Assembly: GCF_037975245.1 (NCBI RefSeq)
Contig: NC_092567.1
Location: 7,936,714 to 8,000,713 of the forward strand
From: Apostichopus japonicus
Taxonomy: Eukaryota > Echinodermata > Holothuroidea > Aspidochirotida > Stichopodidae
Reading direction: 5' to 3'
DNA length: 64,000 bases
Shown: piece after piece, positions 47,606 to 61,200 of the stretch
How positions within the stretch are numbered: the first letter of the stretch is position 1
How the letters are laid out: every line of letters starts with the position of its first letter
The notes under the pieces: model-generated
What the model saw: only the letters and a program-made list of their open reading frames with translations
Databases searched by the model: none
What the model was told of the DNA's origin: nothing
Made by a program: the position numbers and the translations under genes

Positions 47606-50600
47606 ACCATCACATGGAAGAAATATCAGATGATGAAACATTCATTGTCCTTGTCAGCACAGTATGAACGTGACTTCCATCGAGAACTGGTAACTACAGG
47701 GGGAATAGGTGATCCCCGAACAGCTCGCTTCATAATTAACCTAATGAAGAGAAAAGAAAGTGATGTGAATGAGGTTTAAGTCCTAATTATAGGAGACATT
47801 GAGAATGTCAGTCAGAAATAGATATGTGAATGTCTCTGGCTAACTACCCTGTATACATGGACAATCACAGAGAAAAAAATACAGAGGAAGGAAAGTACAG
47901 TTCAGTTTCCAATAACCAGGTATTAAGTGTAAAAACAATTAGCCAGTTAAGCATCAAACTTGAACCGGGTTGTCCGTTGTTTAGTGGAAGTGGCACATAA
48001 AGGTGTGGTGCAGTGATATAAATGAGCTCCCAAAGGAGAGTCCAACCTCACACGAACCCAACTATGCATGGTTTGGGCTTGACTGAGAAATTTCGCACCT
48101 CTCTTTCGTATTGAGGACAGAATGTCTTTTGAATTTCCACTAATTAGGAGTACTGTAATTGTATCTAATTTAGTGTGTCAGCTTTGGTGGATGTGTTTTC
48201 ATATTATTTTTCTTTATTTAATGGCACCAGGCCCCTGGAGATTGCATTGGCTACATTGACCTAGTTACACCACTCTCGGGGGGGGGGTCTCTTTCTAGAT
48301 TTTAGATCACCAAAGGTTTATAAAGTACCCTGTTCAGCTGGTCAATAGCCATACAATATTGTTAGTTCTTTCTAAAAATTTGGCAGATGAAGACACTTAT
48401 AACCTCAAAATTTTGAGTTAAAAGTTTTGAGAGATGAAAAAGTCAAAATTTTGACTTTTGAGGTGAAAATCTTGAGATAAAAATTCCTAATATTGAGAAA
48501 GCAAATTCAAAACTTTGAAATTTGGGGACACTTATATATTCTTTTTTAAGCCACCGTACTTAGTCGCCGAAGTTAGATCAGTTTTGAGACCAATTAGATT
48601 TCTTAAATCCAACTGCAGTGACTGGCTCAGCAATGTTTAAAAATTAAACAAGCATAAGTGACAATTCGTTATTCACAGCTGTACATTCTCAGATTAGTGG
48701 GAAGTATTTCCAATTGTGTTCTCTGTTTATAGTGGCTGGACTTACAAGGGTACTGCAAAGCTCTCCAAATCTTCAGTATTTTCACATAGTTTCTGAATCC
48801 GCTAGCAATTTTGAGCGCATGAGGACATGTCAGTAATGGAAATACTTAATCTGATTTTACTCTGAGCCCTAGCAGGGGACTTCAGAAAAGCTCTGTAACA
48901 TCTCTGAGACTTCTTGTCCTCTTCTACTAAGCTTAAAGTGCATGTAAATACATGTTAGAGAGAAAAATGTGATTTCTATGAAGTATAAATCTAAGCCCTG
49001 GTGGGAGTCCCTTCGGACTTTAGCTGAGGCATTTTCACTTTTCAGATATTTAATGTTCTCTGATAGTGATTTTGCAGCCCTAGTGGAGCCTATGGGGGAG
49101 GGGGGTGGGGGCAAGTGCTCACCACCCTAATGGATACCAGTGCTTGTTTATGTTTGAATGCCCTCTAAATGTGTTTATTTTAAACAGTATTTAGCTCTGA
49201 AAAAATCCAAGGAAGAAATGTTATCATGACATGATATTGATAACTAGTGGCACAGGAAATTAACTTCCTTAACCATGCTTGCTAGCGGTAGCCAGCAGTT
49301 TTGGTGAATAAAGTCACAACAACCACATTACCAGTTACCATTCCTATGGAACTCTGTGCATCAAGAAGTGTAGGATACTGAAAGAAGCTTGATAGGTTCA
49401 TAGGTCCTGATCTCCAGTACAGTCTCCGTCTTCATATTTACTAGAGGGTTTCTTCCTACGGTTGAATTATTACATCATGGAGCCGTTAGAGCCTCAGTGA
49501 CTTCTAAATCAAAAGTGAAACACTAACATGAAATCAAATTAGTTATTTAGATATTTCAGAAGGCTTCAGAAACAAAAGGATACTCACAACAAAGAAAAAC
49601 CCATGGTAGTAGTTCCACTTTGATCCAATCAAACACTACTATAATGCTTGTATATGATATGGAATATTGAATCTCAATCTCTGGAAAACATTGCGCTTCA
49701 TTTGACCTTTACTCACTGGCAGGTTAGCACTTAAATCCACAATATCCCAAGAGAGGAAACAACTCCAGAGTACTTTAAGAATAGGTTTTTATGACTAAAT
49801 TTGGCTAAAACCTTTCAGACAGTTTGTAGGGTCCTAGCTTATTTATCCTATCTTTGGCCAGTCTATTGTACTTGCTGGCATTTATTAGACTATTCTGGTC
49901 ACTGTTTGTTCTAGTCCACTGAGGATAGCCATCTATGGCATTGTTGGTATTCTGTCTATTGTTTACACTGTAAGTTGAGTTATGTTTGGAAGTTGTTATA
50001 GCCAGGTCAATTGGAGAGTACCCAGGGGCACACACTCTGGTGTGATATCACATGTTATACAGGTGTAGATGTTTGTGAGAGATGGAATGACCTAGTGGGA
50101 GTGGTCAGTGGTCTTTCACCTACCAATAGGATTGTATTATACTAGGGTGTTGGTTTATGTTAGTGTTAATTTGTTATGTATGTTGGAGATGATGTTACAA
50201 GAGGATAATACAAACCAGAGCTCCTCCAGCATCCAAGTTGTCAACTTGTCTTGTGTCATTCTTTGTTGGTTGCATGTGTTTTAGTTTGTTCTGTTACTGC
50301 TTGGTCACTACAAGTTGGATGATCTCGCAAATGTAGAACACTTCTTAAATTAATAATATGATCAAATTATGTGAAGAAGGAAAACCTACCCTTCAACTTG
50401 TAACCAACTATAACAGGCATGCATCACCATACTTCAGCTAGTCCTACATTGTGCTGATCATAGGTCACGCTTTATGCTGGCATTGCGGACTATTGAATAT
50501 TGTAACTAAAATAATTGGACTAGGCCTAAATTAGGCTGCACTTAGGTTATATGACTAGAGAAGACCTAAGCCATAACGTTGAACGTTATGATGGCCTGTG

Positions 50601-51290
50601 AGCCTGTCCTTGTACGTGCACAGCCTAACGCTATGAAAGGAACTCAACTGATACGTGGGATTTCTTCTTTGACAATTGTAATATACTCCGTCTGTTTCTT
50701 TCAGTATCATGTTCACCATCTGGAATATGTTGCATTATCTTCGTATTGAGTAAGCCAGTAATGTAGCTTCGGGGAATCACGTCAAACAAACATAAAAGTA
50801 CAACCATACAACCATTCTTCAAACGCTGTTTACACTGTGGCGTTGGTGTGTTTAGATATTGAAAATGAGACTTGTTCAAGTCGTTTTCCATGCCTACGAG
50901 GGAAATTCCCCTATTTTTCAGATAAATGGTCAATCTTTCAATTGAAATAATAGCAATTTACAACAAAATGGCAAATTCCTTAGATGTAATAAGTGAGGAC
51001 TTCAACAGTATGCTGGAAATGTCATTTTATCATTGGCACCTTGACATTTTTCTGCTAATGTTGCGTTCATAGAATCCCGTACAGCAGCTTGAAAGTGTCA
51101 TCATGACAGCAATTTAGATAAACATGTCTTGGATATTTTTTCAGCCTGGATAGGCTATTGTTTAACTACAAGCTTGGAAAATGGTCAATACTTTAACATT
51201 TCTAAAAACTTTTGAAATGACGAGATGAAAGCATTTGGGTATTTAAAAATTAATCAGAAAATTTCCAAATTATACACTTGGGTATGGAGA
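47606..51290. other. intronic sequence, no gene recognised
   Basis: A low-complexity stretch at 48400-48520 repeats AAAATTTTGAG-type words and contains a 22 bp palindrome around GTCAAAATTTTGAC. A G run lies at about 48280. The 76-codon minus-strand frame at 49805-50035 has no recognised motif. No paired transposon ends were found. Confidence 0.4.
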
Positions 51291-51298
51291 GGGGGGGG

Positions 51299-51659
51299 GG
51301 GTGTGCAGACCCCTCAACTCCCCCGGTTTTACCGGGAGACTCTCGGTTTTTACCCGAATCTCCCGGCCTCCCGGTTTCATATTCTATTCTTCCGGTTTTT
51401 TAATGTTTCATCACTTGCGACATTTCTGAAAATAGCCAACAGTTAGTCCTATGCTTATTCGCGTAATAAGTGTAATCTAAAAATAGATTGATTGTTTACA
51501 AACACGTTACGACTGACGCAGTGCTGTGCGGGACTCTCAACCAATAGCAGGCTTCTTTTTCAGTCCTCGGACTTCACGCAATGTACGTTGGCCTTGGTAG
51601 AGTCCTGAATACAGTACATTAGTACGGCGTGCACTGTGCATATGCCATGGTGCACTCAG

Positions 51660-51723
<64 letters not shown>

Positions 51724-52207
51724 TTAACTTGTATGTATACGTGGCGCGGCGCGGCGTACCGTTTGTGTGCAGTTCGTATGTAGGATATTTGTGTACGACA
51801 AAAAACAGTCAAGTTCTATGCCAACGAACACTTTACCTGCGTCCTCTTCGCTGCTAGGTGAATATTACGTCTTTAACTACGATTTAAGAAACGGCTGTTT
51901 CAAACATCTCACTAATTCTTTCGGCGACTATTCATGGAGCACAATAGCATTTTCTGCGTATAAACTCGTACAGGGATTATACGCGGTATCTACGCGGCAT
52001 TTTGTTTCTCAACGTCTTTATACGGTCCTGTAGGCGTACCCATGCCCAGTTATACGTGAGCGGTACTGTAAACTACACGTTAGGAGTATTTATATCATTT
52101 TAGTTGAAAATTACCAACCTCCCTATTTTCCCTTAATCTCCCTATTTTTTGGCCCTGAAAAAATGTTATTCTCCCTATTTTGGGGTCAAACAGGTTGACA
52201 GGTCTGC
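51299..52207. mobile_element. decayed hAT-like element, CAGACC..CAAC ends
   Basis: The left CAGACCCCTCAACTCCC and the inverse of the right end, CAGACCTGTCAACCTGTTTG, are imperfect inverted ends. Subterminal CTCCC(GGTTTT/TATTTT) repeats follow inside both. No target duplication remains. An (AT)n microsatellite lies within. Confidence 0.5.
51664..51720. repeat. (AT)n microsatellite, about 57 bp
   Basis: Uninterrupted TA dinucleotides. The Ile-Tyr repeat frames on both strands here are artefacts. Confidence 0.98.
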
Positions 52208-52493
52208 GATGTTACATTCAGCTGAGAAGAAGGCCACTGCTACGGGTGTTCACCCGTCGCAGTCCCCCCCCCCCCTCAGACTTTACCCTAAAAATATTTA
52301 TTGGCAATAATGGTATATGGAGCCAATTTAAGACCTAACTGTAGTCTAATTATGCTCAGAGAACACCATTTAAAGTAGATTTTCAAAACAATTTCAGGGG
52401 GCGGATCTACATAGGATTTGCCTTCAACAAGCCAACCAACACACCGCCACCTTTTTTAAATTCTTCTTTCCATTCTAGCCTTTCCATAACAGT

Positions 52494-53563
52494 CATAGGC
52501 GTAGGAGGCGGGGGGCTTGGGGGGGCTGCAGCCCCCCAACCACTGGAAGAAGAATAATTTGCAGTGTGTTTTTTTTTCTTTTTTGGTGAAAATTCGGCAA
52601 TATGCAGAGAATTTTTCGGGCATCTACTGAAAGAATAATAATTTGCAATGTGTTTTTCAATTTTTTTGTGAAAATTTGGGCAATATGCTGAGAATTTTTC
52701 GAGCACCTACTGAAAGAAGAAGAATTTGCAATGTGTTTTTCAATTTTTTGGTGAAAATTCGGGCAATATACAGTATGCTGAGAATTTTTTTCGGGCACCT
52801 ACTGAAAGAATAATAATTTGCAGTGTGTTTTTCAATTTTTTTGGTGAAAATTTGGGCAATATACTGATAATTTTTCGGGCACCTACCAGTGGCGGAGCGT
52901 CCATACAGTCAGAGGGGGCCGATGAACCCCCCCCCCCCCCTGACGGACTCAAATGTACTGCTGGCGCCCTTTTCAGCTTTTTACCACTTTCTACTTATTC
53001 GCGATTATTGACTTTTTTTATTGCGCTCTCAAATACCTATTGACATTTGTCACATTTTGTTTGGTGCAATTTTCTGACAAATGGCGATGACACCTATTTA
53101 TTCTTCGTTTATCTGCAAATTAGCTAGGCCTGGGAAGGGTCATTTCCGGCGATCTAGGGAGTATCTTTACTCAAAAATTTTTTGTACGCTCCGCGCCAAC
53201 CGGTGGTGGCGCTCCGCTTAGATAGTGTCGAAAGCGCCCCTACAGACCATTCTCTCCCCCCTGACCAATACCCCTAGCTACGCCACTGGCACCTACTGAA
53301 AGAAGAAGAATTTACAATGTGTTTTTCAATAGTTAAACTTATATTATTATCATTATTGTTGTAACGACTTCCCCAATTATCATTACCAATATGGAAGGGT
53401 AATAACACGAAAGGTTTAATGTTATTGGCATGTGATGTAATAAGCGATGAATGCCTATATGATATGCACATTGACATGTGGAACGCGCGCAGAGCGCGCG
53501 AAAAATTTTGGTTATATTTTTCGTTACAGCCCCCCCAAATCAAATGAGGCTCCTACGCCTATG
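52494..53563. mobile_element. hAT-like element, 1.07 kb, internal unit expanded, 8 bp duplication
   Basis: CATAGGCGTAGGAG ends are flanked by ATAACAGT (52486-52493 and 53564-53571). Same family as 44297-44821, but the internal GAATTTTTCGGGCA..TTTTTCAAT unit is present about five times at 83-89 bp spacing (about 52609-52870) and once more at 53288-53330, instead of twice. A second MITE is inserted at 52887-53288. Confidence 0.95.
52887..53288. mobile_element. nested hAT-like MITE, 402 bp, perfect 8 bp duplication
   Basis: CAGTGGCGGAGCGTC and the inverse of CTAGCTACGCCACTG are flanked by GCACCTAC at 52879-52886 and 53289-53296. The duplicated 8 bp is part of the host element's own repeat unit. 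It carries the conserved hairpin block at 53184-53225. Confidence 0.95.
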
Positions 53564-53571
53564 ATAACAGT

Positions 53572-54880
53572 GAAGGCCCTACCCAAGTCAATCGGGAGGA
53601 ATTTTAGATTTACTGCTCCAACCCCCCCCCCCACCCTTGAAATCATATATTACAAGTGGGGTTGTTCGAGTCCTTTGATTCGATTTCACCTAAAGGCCCT
53701 ATAGGTAGCCTCTCATCAGGTTATGACAATAACGATGAATGCCCTGTTATATGTAAAGTAGTAGATAGCCTATACATCTGCTATTATGATGTGGTAGCCT
53801 ACATGGCTATAGATGAAGGTAACATGCTATAATGTGTACCTCTTTGACAGGCATCATTGTATATAGGAATAATAACTGGTTGGGCAACATGCCCATCCAA
53901 TGGTTATTTACGGAATAACTGGACGGGCAAGACTGTATTTTCTGATTTTTATGCAATTTATATAATAGGGATTTTAACATCGGTCGGTTCAGTTTTCAAA
54001 CTTCACACTAGTATTCTTTAGCGCACATTTACGTTAAAACATTGGAGGGGCAAACTTACCGATACAGCCCCTCTATTAATGAACATGCACTTAATCAGAA
54101 ATATACACAAATTAACAACAAGATGTACCTCCTCCTATATGTTCTACACTCTTCCCCATATCTATGTAGACATGTGACAAATCAGTTGATTGGCGTAGGA
54201 AGGGATAACAAAATGAATGGTTTGAGGAAGTGGTCAGGAGGCATCCCAATTAAGCAAACAATACACATTTCGTCATTACTGTGACACACATGAACACTGA
54301 ACAATTTCAAAATTTCCATATCAAAAAGTTGATTACTTTATCCCAAAAATTTCGAATATTTTGGGGAATTTCAACCCTTTCTCCAAATTGAAACATTTAC
54401 TTGAATATGAAGTTTATCTTAAAATTGCCTTCTTTAATTGAACCGAAATTCTCAACACAAGACTACTTTATCTAAAAATTAAACTTCTTCGATTTATTTC
54501 GACCTCTTCTTTAATTCCCTTTGTGAAAAATGTCGATTTCCTTTTTTGTTTTAAATTTTCGCCTTTTTACTAGAAATTTTTATATCAAAATGTCGATATA
54601 AATTTGAATTATTTTATCTCATAAAATAAACTTTTCTCGATAAGGATGTTACTAAGTGAAGGGAAGAAGAAAAAGGGGGGGGTCTACATGAATTGACTAG
54701 GAACATTATTGGTGAAATGTCGCCATAATATTTAGATTTGAGCAATTACGAGGTACGTGAAAAGACAAAACATCGTTTGATAGCCTAACACTCTCTTTGC
54801 TGCAAAGATTTAGCTGAATAATCCAGCACTGACATGGAATGGAATTCATTAAAAAGGAGGTTTGGTCGGGAGGGGATAAA
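53572..54880. other. intronic sequence, no gene recognised
   Basis: Includes an A/T-rich block at 54300-54650 with repeated AAATTTCGA and TTATCTCATAAAAT words, similar in texture to 48400-48520. No exon or paired ends are seen. Confidence 0.4.
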
Positions 54881-54948
54881 ACATGTACTCCTTCACAAGG
54901 GGCATAGCGAGGAATTTGCCAAGGGAGGGCGAAGTCTGTAGGCAAACT

Positions 54949-55300
54949 CAAGGGCGTAGGAACCGGGGGGGCTGGGGGCGCCAGCCCCCCAGTGAAAAAT
55001 ATGGGGGGCGGAAGTATCATTCCGCCCCCCCCCCCCCCCGCTCCGCAAGTCAGAAAACCCCTTTTTCATTTCCAAATAAGAAAAAAATCTCATTTGGAGC
55101 ACCAAATTGCATTTAAGGCCAGGTGAAAATGAAAAATTCTTTACAAAATGGAGTGGGAGTTGAAGTGTGCTATATTGCACCAAATTGCATCTGAGACCAC
55201 CTGGAAATGCAAAAAAATTCCAAAGGGAAGGGGGACACCCCCTCCCCTTAGACCCCTCCCCCAGGCCGGCCATCAGTCTTCAGCCCCCCCCCCCCCCACT
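54949..55300 (-). mobile_element. truncated hAT-like MITE, inverted relative of 6608-6962
   Basis: Starts CAAGGGCGTAGGAACCGGGG and runs through the same interior as the 6608 copy in the opposite orientation (AAATTGCATTTAAGGCCAGG, CCACCTGGAAATGCAAAA). It ends in poly-C at about 55298 without the distal CAGTGGCGTAGG terminus. No target duplication. Frames on both strands here are MITE translations. Confidence 0.85.
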
Positions 55301-58039
55301 AGGGGATAACACCCCACCCCTAGGGGAAATGTCAATGATAGTTTGATCTACTTGATATAGGTTGCGTTGTATTATTTACTTCCTCGACCCCTTCCTTACT
55401 ACATACCCAATCGACGTCAGTTTTTAAACTGTCTGTTTCCACCAGGCATGCATAACGTTACGTACATTTATTTCTATTGGCGCAAAAATATCAGTCATAC
55501 ATCTCAAATATCACCCGCGAAAAGCTAGGAAATACCTGTCTATGAATATCGGTGACTCATGCTATTGAATTACCTGTTCACCTATAGTGCATATCACTAG
55601 TGACAATGAATGGTTTAGTGTTATATTAGTGGAGTTGCAGACGTACCGTATTCGTGGGAGTCGTTTGTTACCATTGACTTGTTGAGTGATTATTAAGATG
55701 GATTATTTAATGGAGAGGAACCGCTGTGAATAGTTGAGACAGTACTTATTGATCAGAGAGATAATGTGACGGTATGGTATAGGGCATTGGCTAGGATGTG
55801 TACAAAGGTCAGGCCAAACTTAGGCAGGCTTTAGGTTAGACTAGTAATACAGTTAGGCTAAGTTAGAAATCTAAACATCGACCAGCGAAAATCTAGAATT
55901 ACTAATTTTAGCAAGAGCTGGACATGCTTAGCAAATCTGAGTCATAAATAATGAAGATCTTAGCCTAGTTGTCGACTGATTATCAAAATGGTCCAAGTTT
56001 ATATCTTAACTATAAAGGAATTGAATAGAACACGATCGAGACACTGAGTTTTCTTTAGGGATCTTAAATTGAAGCGAAGAATAAGAATAGCGATTAACAT
56101 TGAAGGTGAGCTGATGCCTAACCTTTACTTCGAAAACAACTACTTCATTCTAGCTAACAAAAAGTATCCATAGACAAACTGTAGAAACTTTGTTATCCCT
56201 TCAAAAATCTTAAATGACAGAAAATGGTTCAACTCGATTTTAATCGTACATAACATTGTCTTTCACTGCTATAGCCTAGGCCTTCAAACAAGTCAATCTA
56301 TAACATTCCAAAATGATTATTATAATCACCAAGCTTACTAAATCTTTTAGGTCGGACATTTGAGCCAATTATGTGAGAAACCTGCAGTTTTTGTACCGAG
56401 CAGGCTGACTGAAATAATGTTAGCCTATTTAATAGCCTAACTTATTATTAGTTGAATGTTATATACTGAATAGGACCTAGAGCTTTGAGTTTGAGCCTCT
56501 ATAAAACAGATTTCCAATTAAGTTTAATAATAATTAATGAAATAAATAGTTATTAAAATGAAATCGTTCGTCCATGTTTTTCCAGAAGCAACTAGATCGT
56601 GGTGTGTCACTCACAGCTGTTTTGTCTTAATTTTGCCCAGTTATAAAACCCGTACATCATTTCAAAGCCAACAGACTTATGGCCACATGAAATTAAAAAG
56701 TAAAATGGTTTCGAAATTTAAATTGCGCCACTTCATTTACTCAATAGCAGACGTAAACCATAGTCATACCTCTAGTATTAAAAGGGCGCCATCCTCTCAT
56801 TAAACTCATTAACTGATTTATCTCTCGTGTTTGTTAATCTACATTTGTCCGCTAACTGTTCACACCCGCTGAACTCCATAATAACAGAAGATATGACAAT
56901 GAAGACCCAACCAAACCGATTAAACTGAAAAGAAGTAATACATAATTAGTATAATTAAACCCTCAAGGATATGAAGTGTTTCCAGATAACAATATTATTC
57001 GTAAACATATGTAAAAAGCGGATGGTACTATTTAATTGGAAGAAATTTAGAAAGTTAAGATCATAAGCATTACCCAATTTAGGAATATCTACAAACACAA
57101 AGAAAGAAAAATGTTACATTTCGAAAAAAATCACTAGAAGTTATCTTACACTCAAACTTAGAAATGAATTTGATAATTAACTAAACACAGATGGACATCG
57201 TCTTTTAAACAAATCATATTAATTGGAAATAATTAAAATTTACGCAGAATAGTAGGATTTTGATCAATAATTAAAATAATTTGTATATTAAAATTGTAGT
57301 ATTAGCCTCATCAACCTTTCCCCTTTTAAACTTGAATTTGATATACATCTGCTTCTCTAAATTGCATTTTAATTATAAGAAACAACCTATTAATTGAAAT
57401 ATAATTCCTCCATATCTCCTTAAACTTTATAAGAAAAAAACTTGTATTTTTTAAAGAAGTTTCCTTTTTATGATTCCTATTACATTAGTGACTAATATTT
57501 ACATTTATATTAAAGATTCCTCCTGAAAGTTCTAAATTAACACACAAATAAATTTGATCAATATTTTCTTCAAAAGATAGAATAATCTCAATTCTTGATT
57601 ACCCAATTTTTATAAAATTTCCAACCCGTCTATGAGATTTGTTTCCTATTAACTAATAAATTAAAATATGTAGGCTCATATTCATATCTTATTGAACTTT
57701 ACTAGCTATAAAACCTGTTATTAATAATAAAATTGTAAAACAATAAAACTAATTTTGTAATCCTACATTACCGATTTATTTTCCTCTAATCTTATCCATT
57801 ATTTCTGCTTGTATTTGACTACCCTTAAAATCAATCCCTTATTTTCCGCTCCATTAACTTTTTCCTATTTACAAATAAACACATCCTAAATATCTTAGTT
57901 TATCGCTTTATTTTCCTTTATCTTTATTTCGTTATTTTTATTATTTATAATATCATTATAATTATTCTAATCCTTACCAAATCCAATCTATTTATTTCTA
58001 TCTACTCTATTTATCAGTAACTCTATTCTTTCATTCTAG
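55301..58039. other. 3' part of the long intron, very AT-rich near the LRR exon
   Basis: No repeat ends or genes are recognised. From about 56,900 onward the sequence is strongly A+T-rich, and it ends in a pyrimidine tract TCTATTCTTTCATTCTAG at 58022-58039, the LRR exon acceptor. Confidence 0.5.
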
Positions 58040-58248
58040 ATTCCTATCTCCTGTGTGTGGCTAGAAGACTGCTCTCCTTTAGTTGATGAGTCTGGTCTGA
58101 ACCTTATCCTTGAGTCTGGTCTCTCTCTCTCTATCCTGAGTTCTCTCCAGGAGCTGCTGATCTATGACTTCGACAGGAGACTAACTAATGAAGAGTTGGC
58201 GGCCATCTTGTCTTACTCCTCACAGTGTGTAAGCTTGAAGGAGCTGAT
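58040..58248 (+). CDS. NLR protein, leucine-rich-repeat exon
   Basis: A 209 bp exon bounded by TTCTAG at 58038-58039 and GTAAGT at 58249. It is phase 0 at its start and phase 2 at its end. It encodes about 69 residues including SGLNLILESGLSLSILSS, LQELLIYDFDRRLTNEELAA and ILSYSSQCVSLKELM. The L..L.I.....LT.EELA.IL spacing is that of NLR/RI-type leucine-rich repeats, which sense ligands and hold the NACHT domain inactive. The incoming phase 0 matches the outgoing phase of the NACHT exon at 2291-3786, so the two probably belong to one gene with a 54 kb intron. They could instead be parts of two tandem NLR genes. Confidence 0.8.
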
Positions 58249-61200
58249 GTAAGTATTCCGGTGTAGATGTTAGAATCATTATAACAGTTAAACGGGGAAT
58301 TAATTTAATTAATAAAAGTTATCAATATTAAACTAAAAGGGAATGTAAAGTCTGCTGTATTTTAATGCCAAGGATTGGATTTAAATAGTTTAGTTGGATT
58401 TATTTGAATAATTAGGTCATCGTGAAAGGAATTCTGTAGAATGTTATGATAAATAAAACAAAATATAATGGATAAATAGGGAATATTTTAAGAGGGTGTT
58501 GGTAATAGAGGGGTGCAGGGGTGGGCGGTGGCTGTTTAAATGTTCTTTGTTTATGTTAATGTTAAAATTTAACTAAGAAATAGGTTTTAGAATTACAGGA
58601 ATGTTTATTAGGATAAAATAAGAGATATATAGACAAGGAAATTGGATTTTAATAATTCTAGCGAGTAAAATTAATATTCTTAAGTAAAGTTTTACAAGGA
58701 ATAGCTGTTAATTTTGACTGAAACCTCCGAAATAGTTGATGTACAATTATGGCAATTAATTTAAGAAACAAAAGAGATTGAAAATCGTTATTAATTTTAA
58801 TGTAGTAAAATGATGGCATAAATAATAGCATAAACTCCTAAAAATTTTGACCAGATTATGATACTCTAGCAAAACCGAAATGCATACAAAAGAAGCAACC
58901 AATAAATAGTTTTAGTTGTCAAAATTCAAAGAATAGTTACTCAAAATAAGTTAAATAATTAAAACAGATTAAAAGTTAACTAGAAGGAAATATATAATTG
59001 CAATTGAGTTAACTATATAGTTAAAAAAATGTATTGCAATAAATATCATTAAAGGCAAATCTGTATATCTGATAAATTTCAAAGGTTCAAATTAAATCCG
59101 CTTAAACTACATCACTTTCTTCGTTATAGTTTGAAATACGACGTTATACAAAATAAGCTAAATTATGATTTATGCATATATTTTAACCTAATTTTTAAAC
59201 AATAATTACAAAATTAACCGGGAGCTTCAACTTTGTATAATTGATAAATTTAAACAAAAACTGTTTAATATTTTAATATTCCTCGTATTAATGTTACTTC
59301 ATACTTGATTCGATCATGACGTCCCTGCTTGGTCCGTTCCAATGTAGTGTTATTTTAGACCTCCCCTCCCCCCCCCCCCCCACCCCAAACCAACTCCTCC
59401 TCTCTCTCCTCCTCTTGCCCTGAGTTTGGTCTTACAGATCAAACCTCGTAAAAGTGTTTCCTTTCCGTCTTTACCATTCACAACATAATCAGTAACATCT
59501 TCAACTTACAGCTGACGTGTTACTAAAAAAAAAAGAAAATATTCAAGTCGCACCCGCCACCCCCCCCCCCCACCCCAACCGCGCATCACCCAAATCTCGA
59601 AAGAAAAGACAAAAGCTATTGAGTAGTTACATAAATGAAATATATGATAGCGAACGATGCTTAACGTATGTTATATGTGAAACAACGCCACTCCGGGAAT
59701 AACTGTGACCGCGGAGAAAAATATTACTGGAATTAACACACTTCGGGGGTTTTGTTTGGTCTGACTATAAACAAAATGTAACAGAGAATGTTGATTCCCT
59801 ATCTAGACTAAATACTTTACCCCAATCCCAGTGTGCTCTTGGGTAATTTTAGTCTCGCCTCCTCTGCCCCATTCCCCTTCAGACAGCTTACCTGTACCCA
59901 CCACCACTCCTTCCTTCGCCCCCCCCCCCTTCGCACATCATCCTTTTTAGGGAGCCCTTCAAATCAATTCCGTTTCTACCCGATAACATCATCACCGTTT
60001 TAGTACACACAGTAGGCCTACTCTACTTCTACAATAGTTTTCTGCACAGACGGTTGATTCAAACAATTTATTTCTTACGTAAAATAAGTTGACAGTAAAT
60101 ATGACACACCTGGATCTCCCGTAAATACCTAATTAGCATAATAATAGATGACACGACCCGGTTAAAGATAATGAATAGAAAGATAAACGAGCCACGCGTC
60201 TAGTGTACACCTGGAATGTTGTAACTGTCATACAACGTAACCATGGAAACAGACTATAAGTAGGTCAGTGTGTGTCTAGCAGTGGCTGGGAATAATGCAT
60301 TCTATTCAATACGGGTTAGCATGTCATATGCCATGATATTACGGCGTGTTCTCATTATTATTCTTTGTTTATATATTTTAAATGAGTAAACTTGATTTCC
60401 TTAGTTATTTAATACATCCCTCACTTGCTCCTCTCCCTAATTTGATAGAAGGATTGTTTTATTCCCCTTTCTTCGTTTTTCCCCCTTTATGTACTTCTCG
60501 TTGGTGTAAGGAAATCTGCCTAATTAGCACATAATTGAATAGCCCTTAATGTTACTCACATATCTAATATGTGACTACAAACATTGCGGGTTCTTAATTG
60601 CCTAGTTTTATGGAGAACAGTTTTTTTATATTTTTTTTTATGTGAAGTTGATTAAACGGTTAAACGGTGGAGATTAAATATTGCTCGTGTTTAGCAGGGA
60701 GAAAGTAATTCGAAGGTTCATTTCGCCTTATACCAAATCTGAAATATAGTAATAATAACCAAGTTAATATATTTCTCAGCCATAAATCATAAACAAGCAA
60801 GCAACAACACGAGCAAGATAACATGAGATCCTTTAAGATTCGTTTGATGAGATCTTTTATCTCTTTAAATATCGAATTATATACCGCACTAGTTATTTTT
60901 TATCTACACAGAACAGGCGAAAGTGATTAAATTATTCCATCGAAGTTTAAAATGTATAATGGATAACGAAAACTAGAAATCGATTTCAAATTTGCAACTG
61001 TTTTTAGCGAATTTAGAAAGGCTTAGAAGGCTGTCATCATCGCCCTCAGACTTTCTTCCAAATGGTTTACATTATTGTTATAACGCACGCTAACAAAATG
61101 AAGTACAGATTTCTATCCCCGGTACACAATGAATGAACGTACAAGTAAACAATCAGAATAAACACTTATACAACTGCCAGGGTCATATCCAGGTCGTAAA

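Noticed and set aside
49805-50340. Possible solo LTR or gag-like minus-strand frame
   Set aside because: No paired TG..CA ends, primer-binding site or recognisable retroviral-type motif could be supported.
51537-51857. Frames with Ile-Tyr repeats
   Set aside because: Translation of the (AT)n microsatellite.
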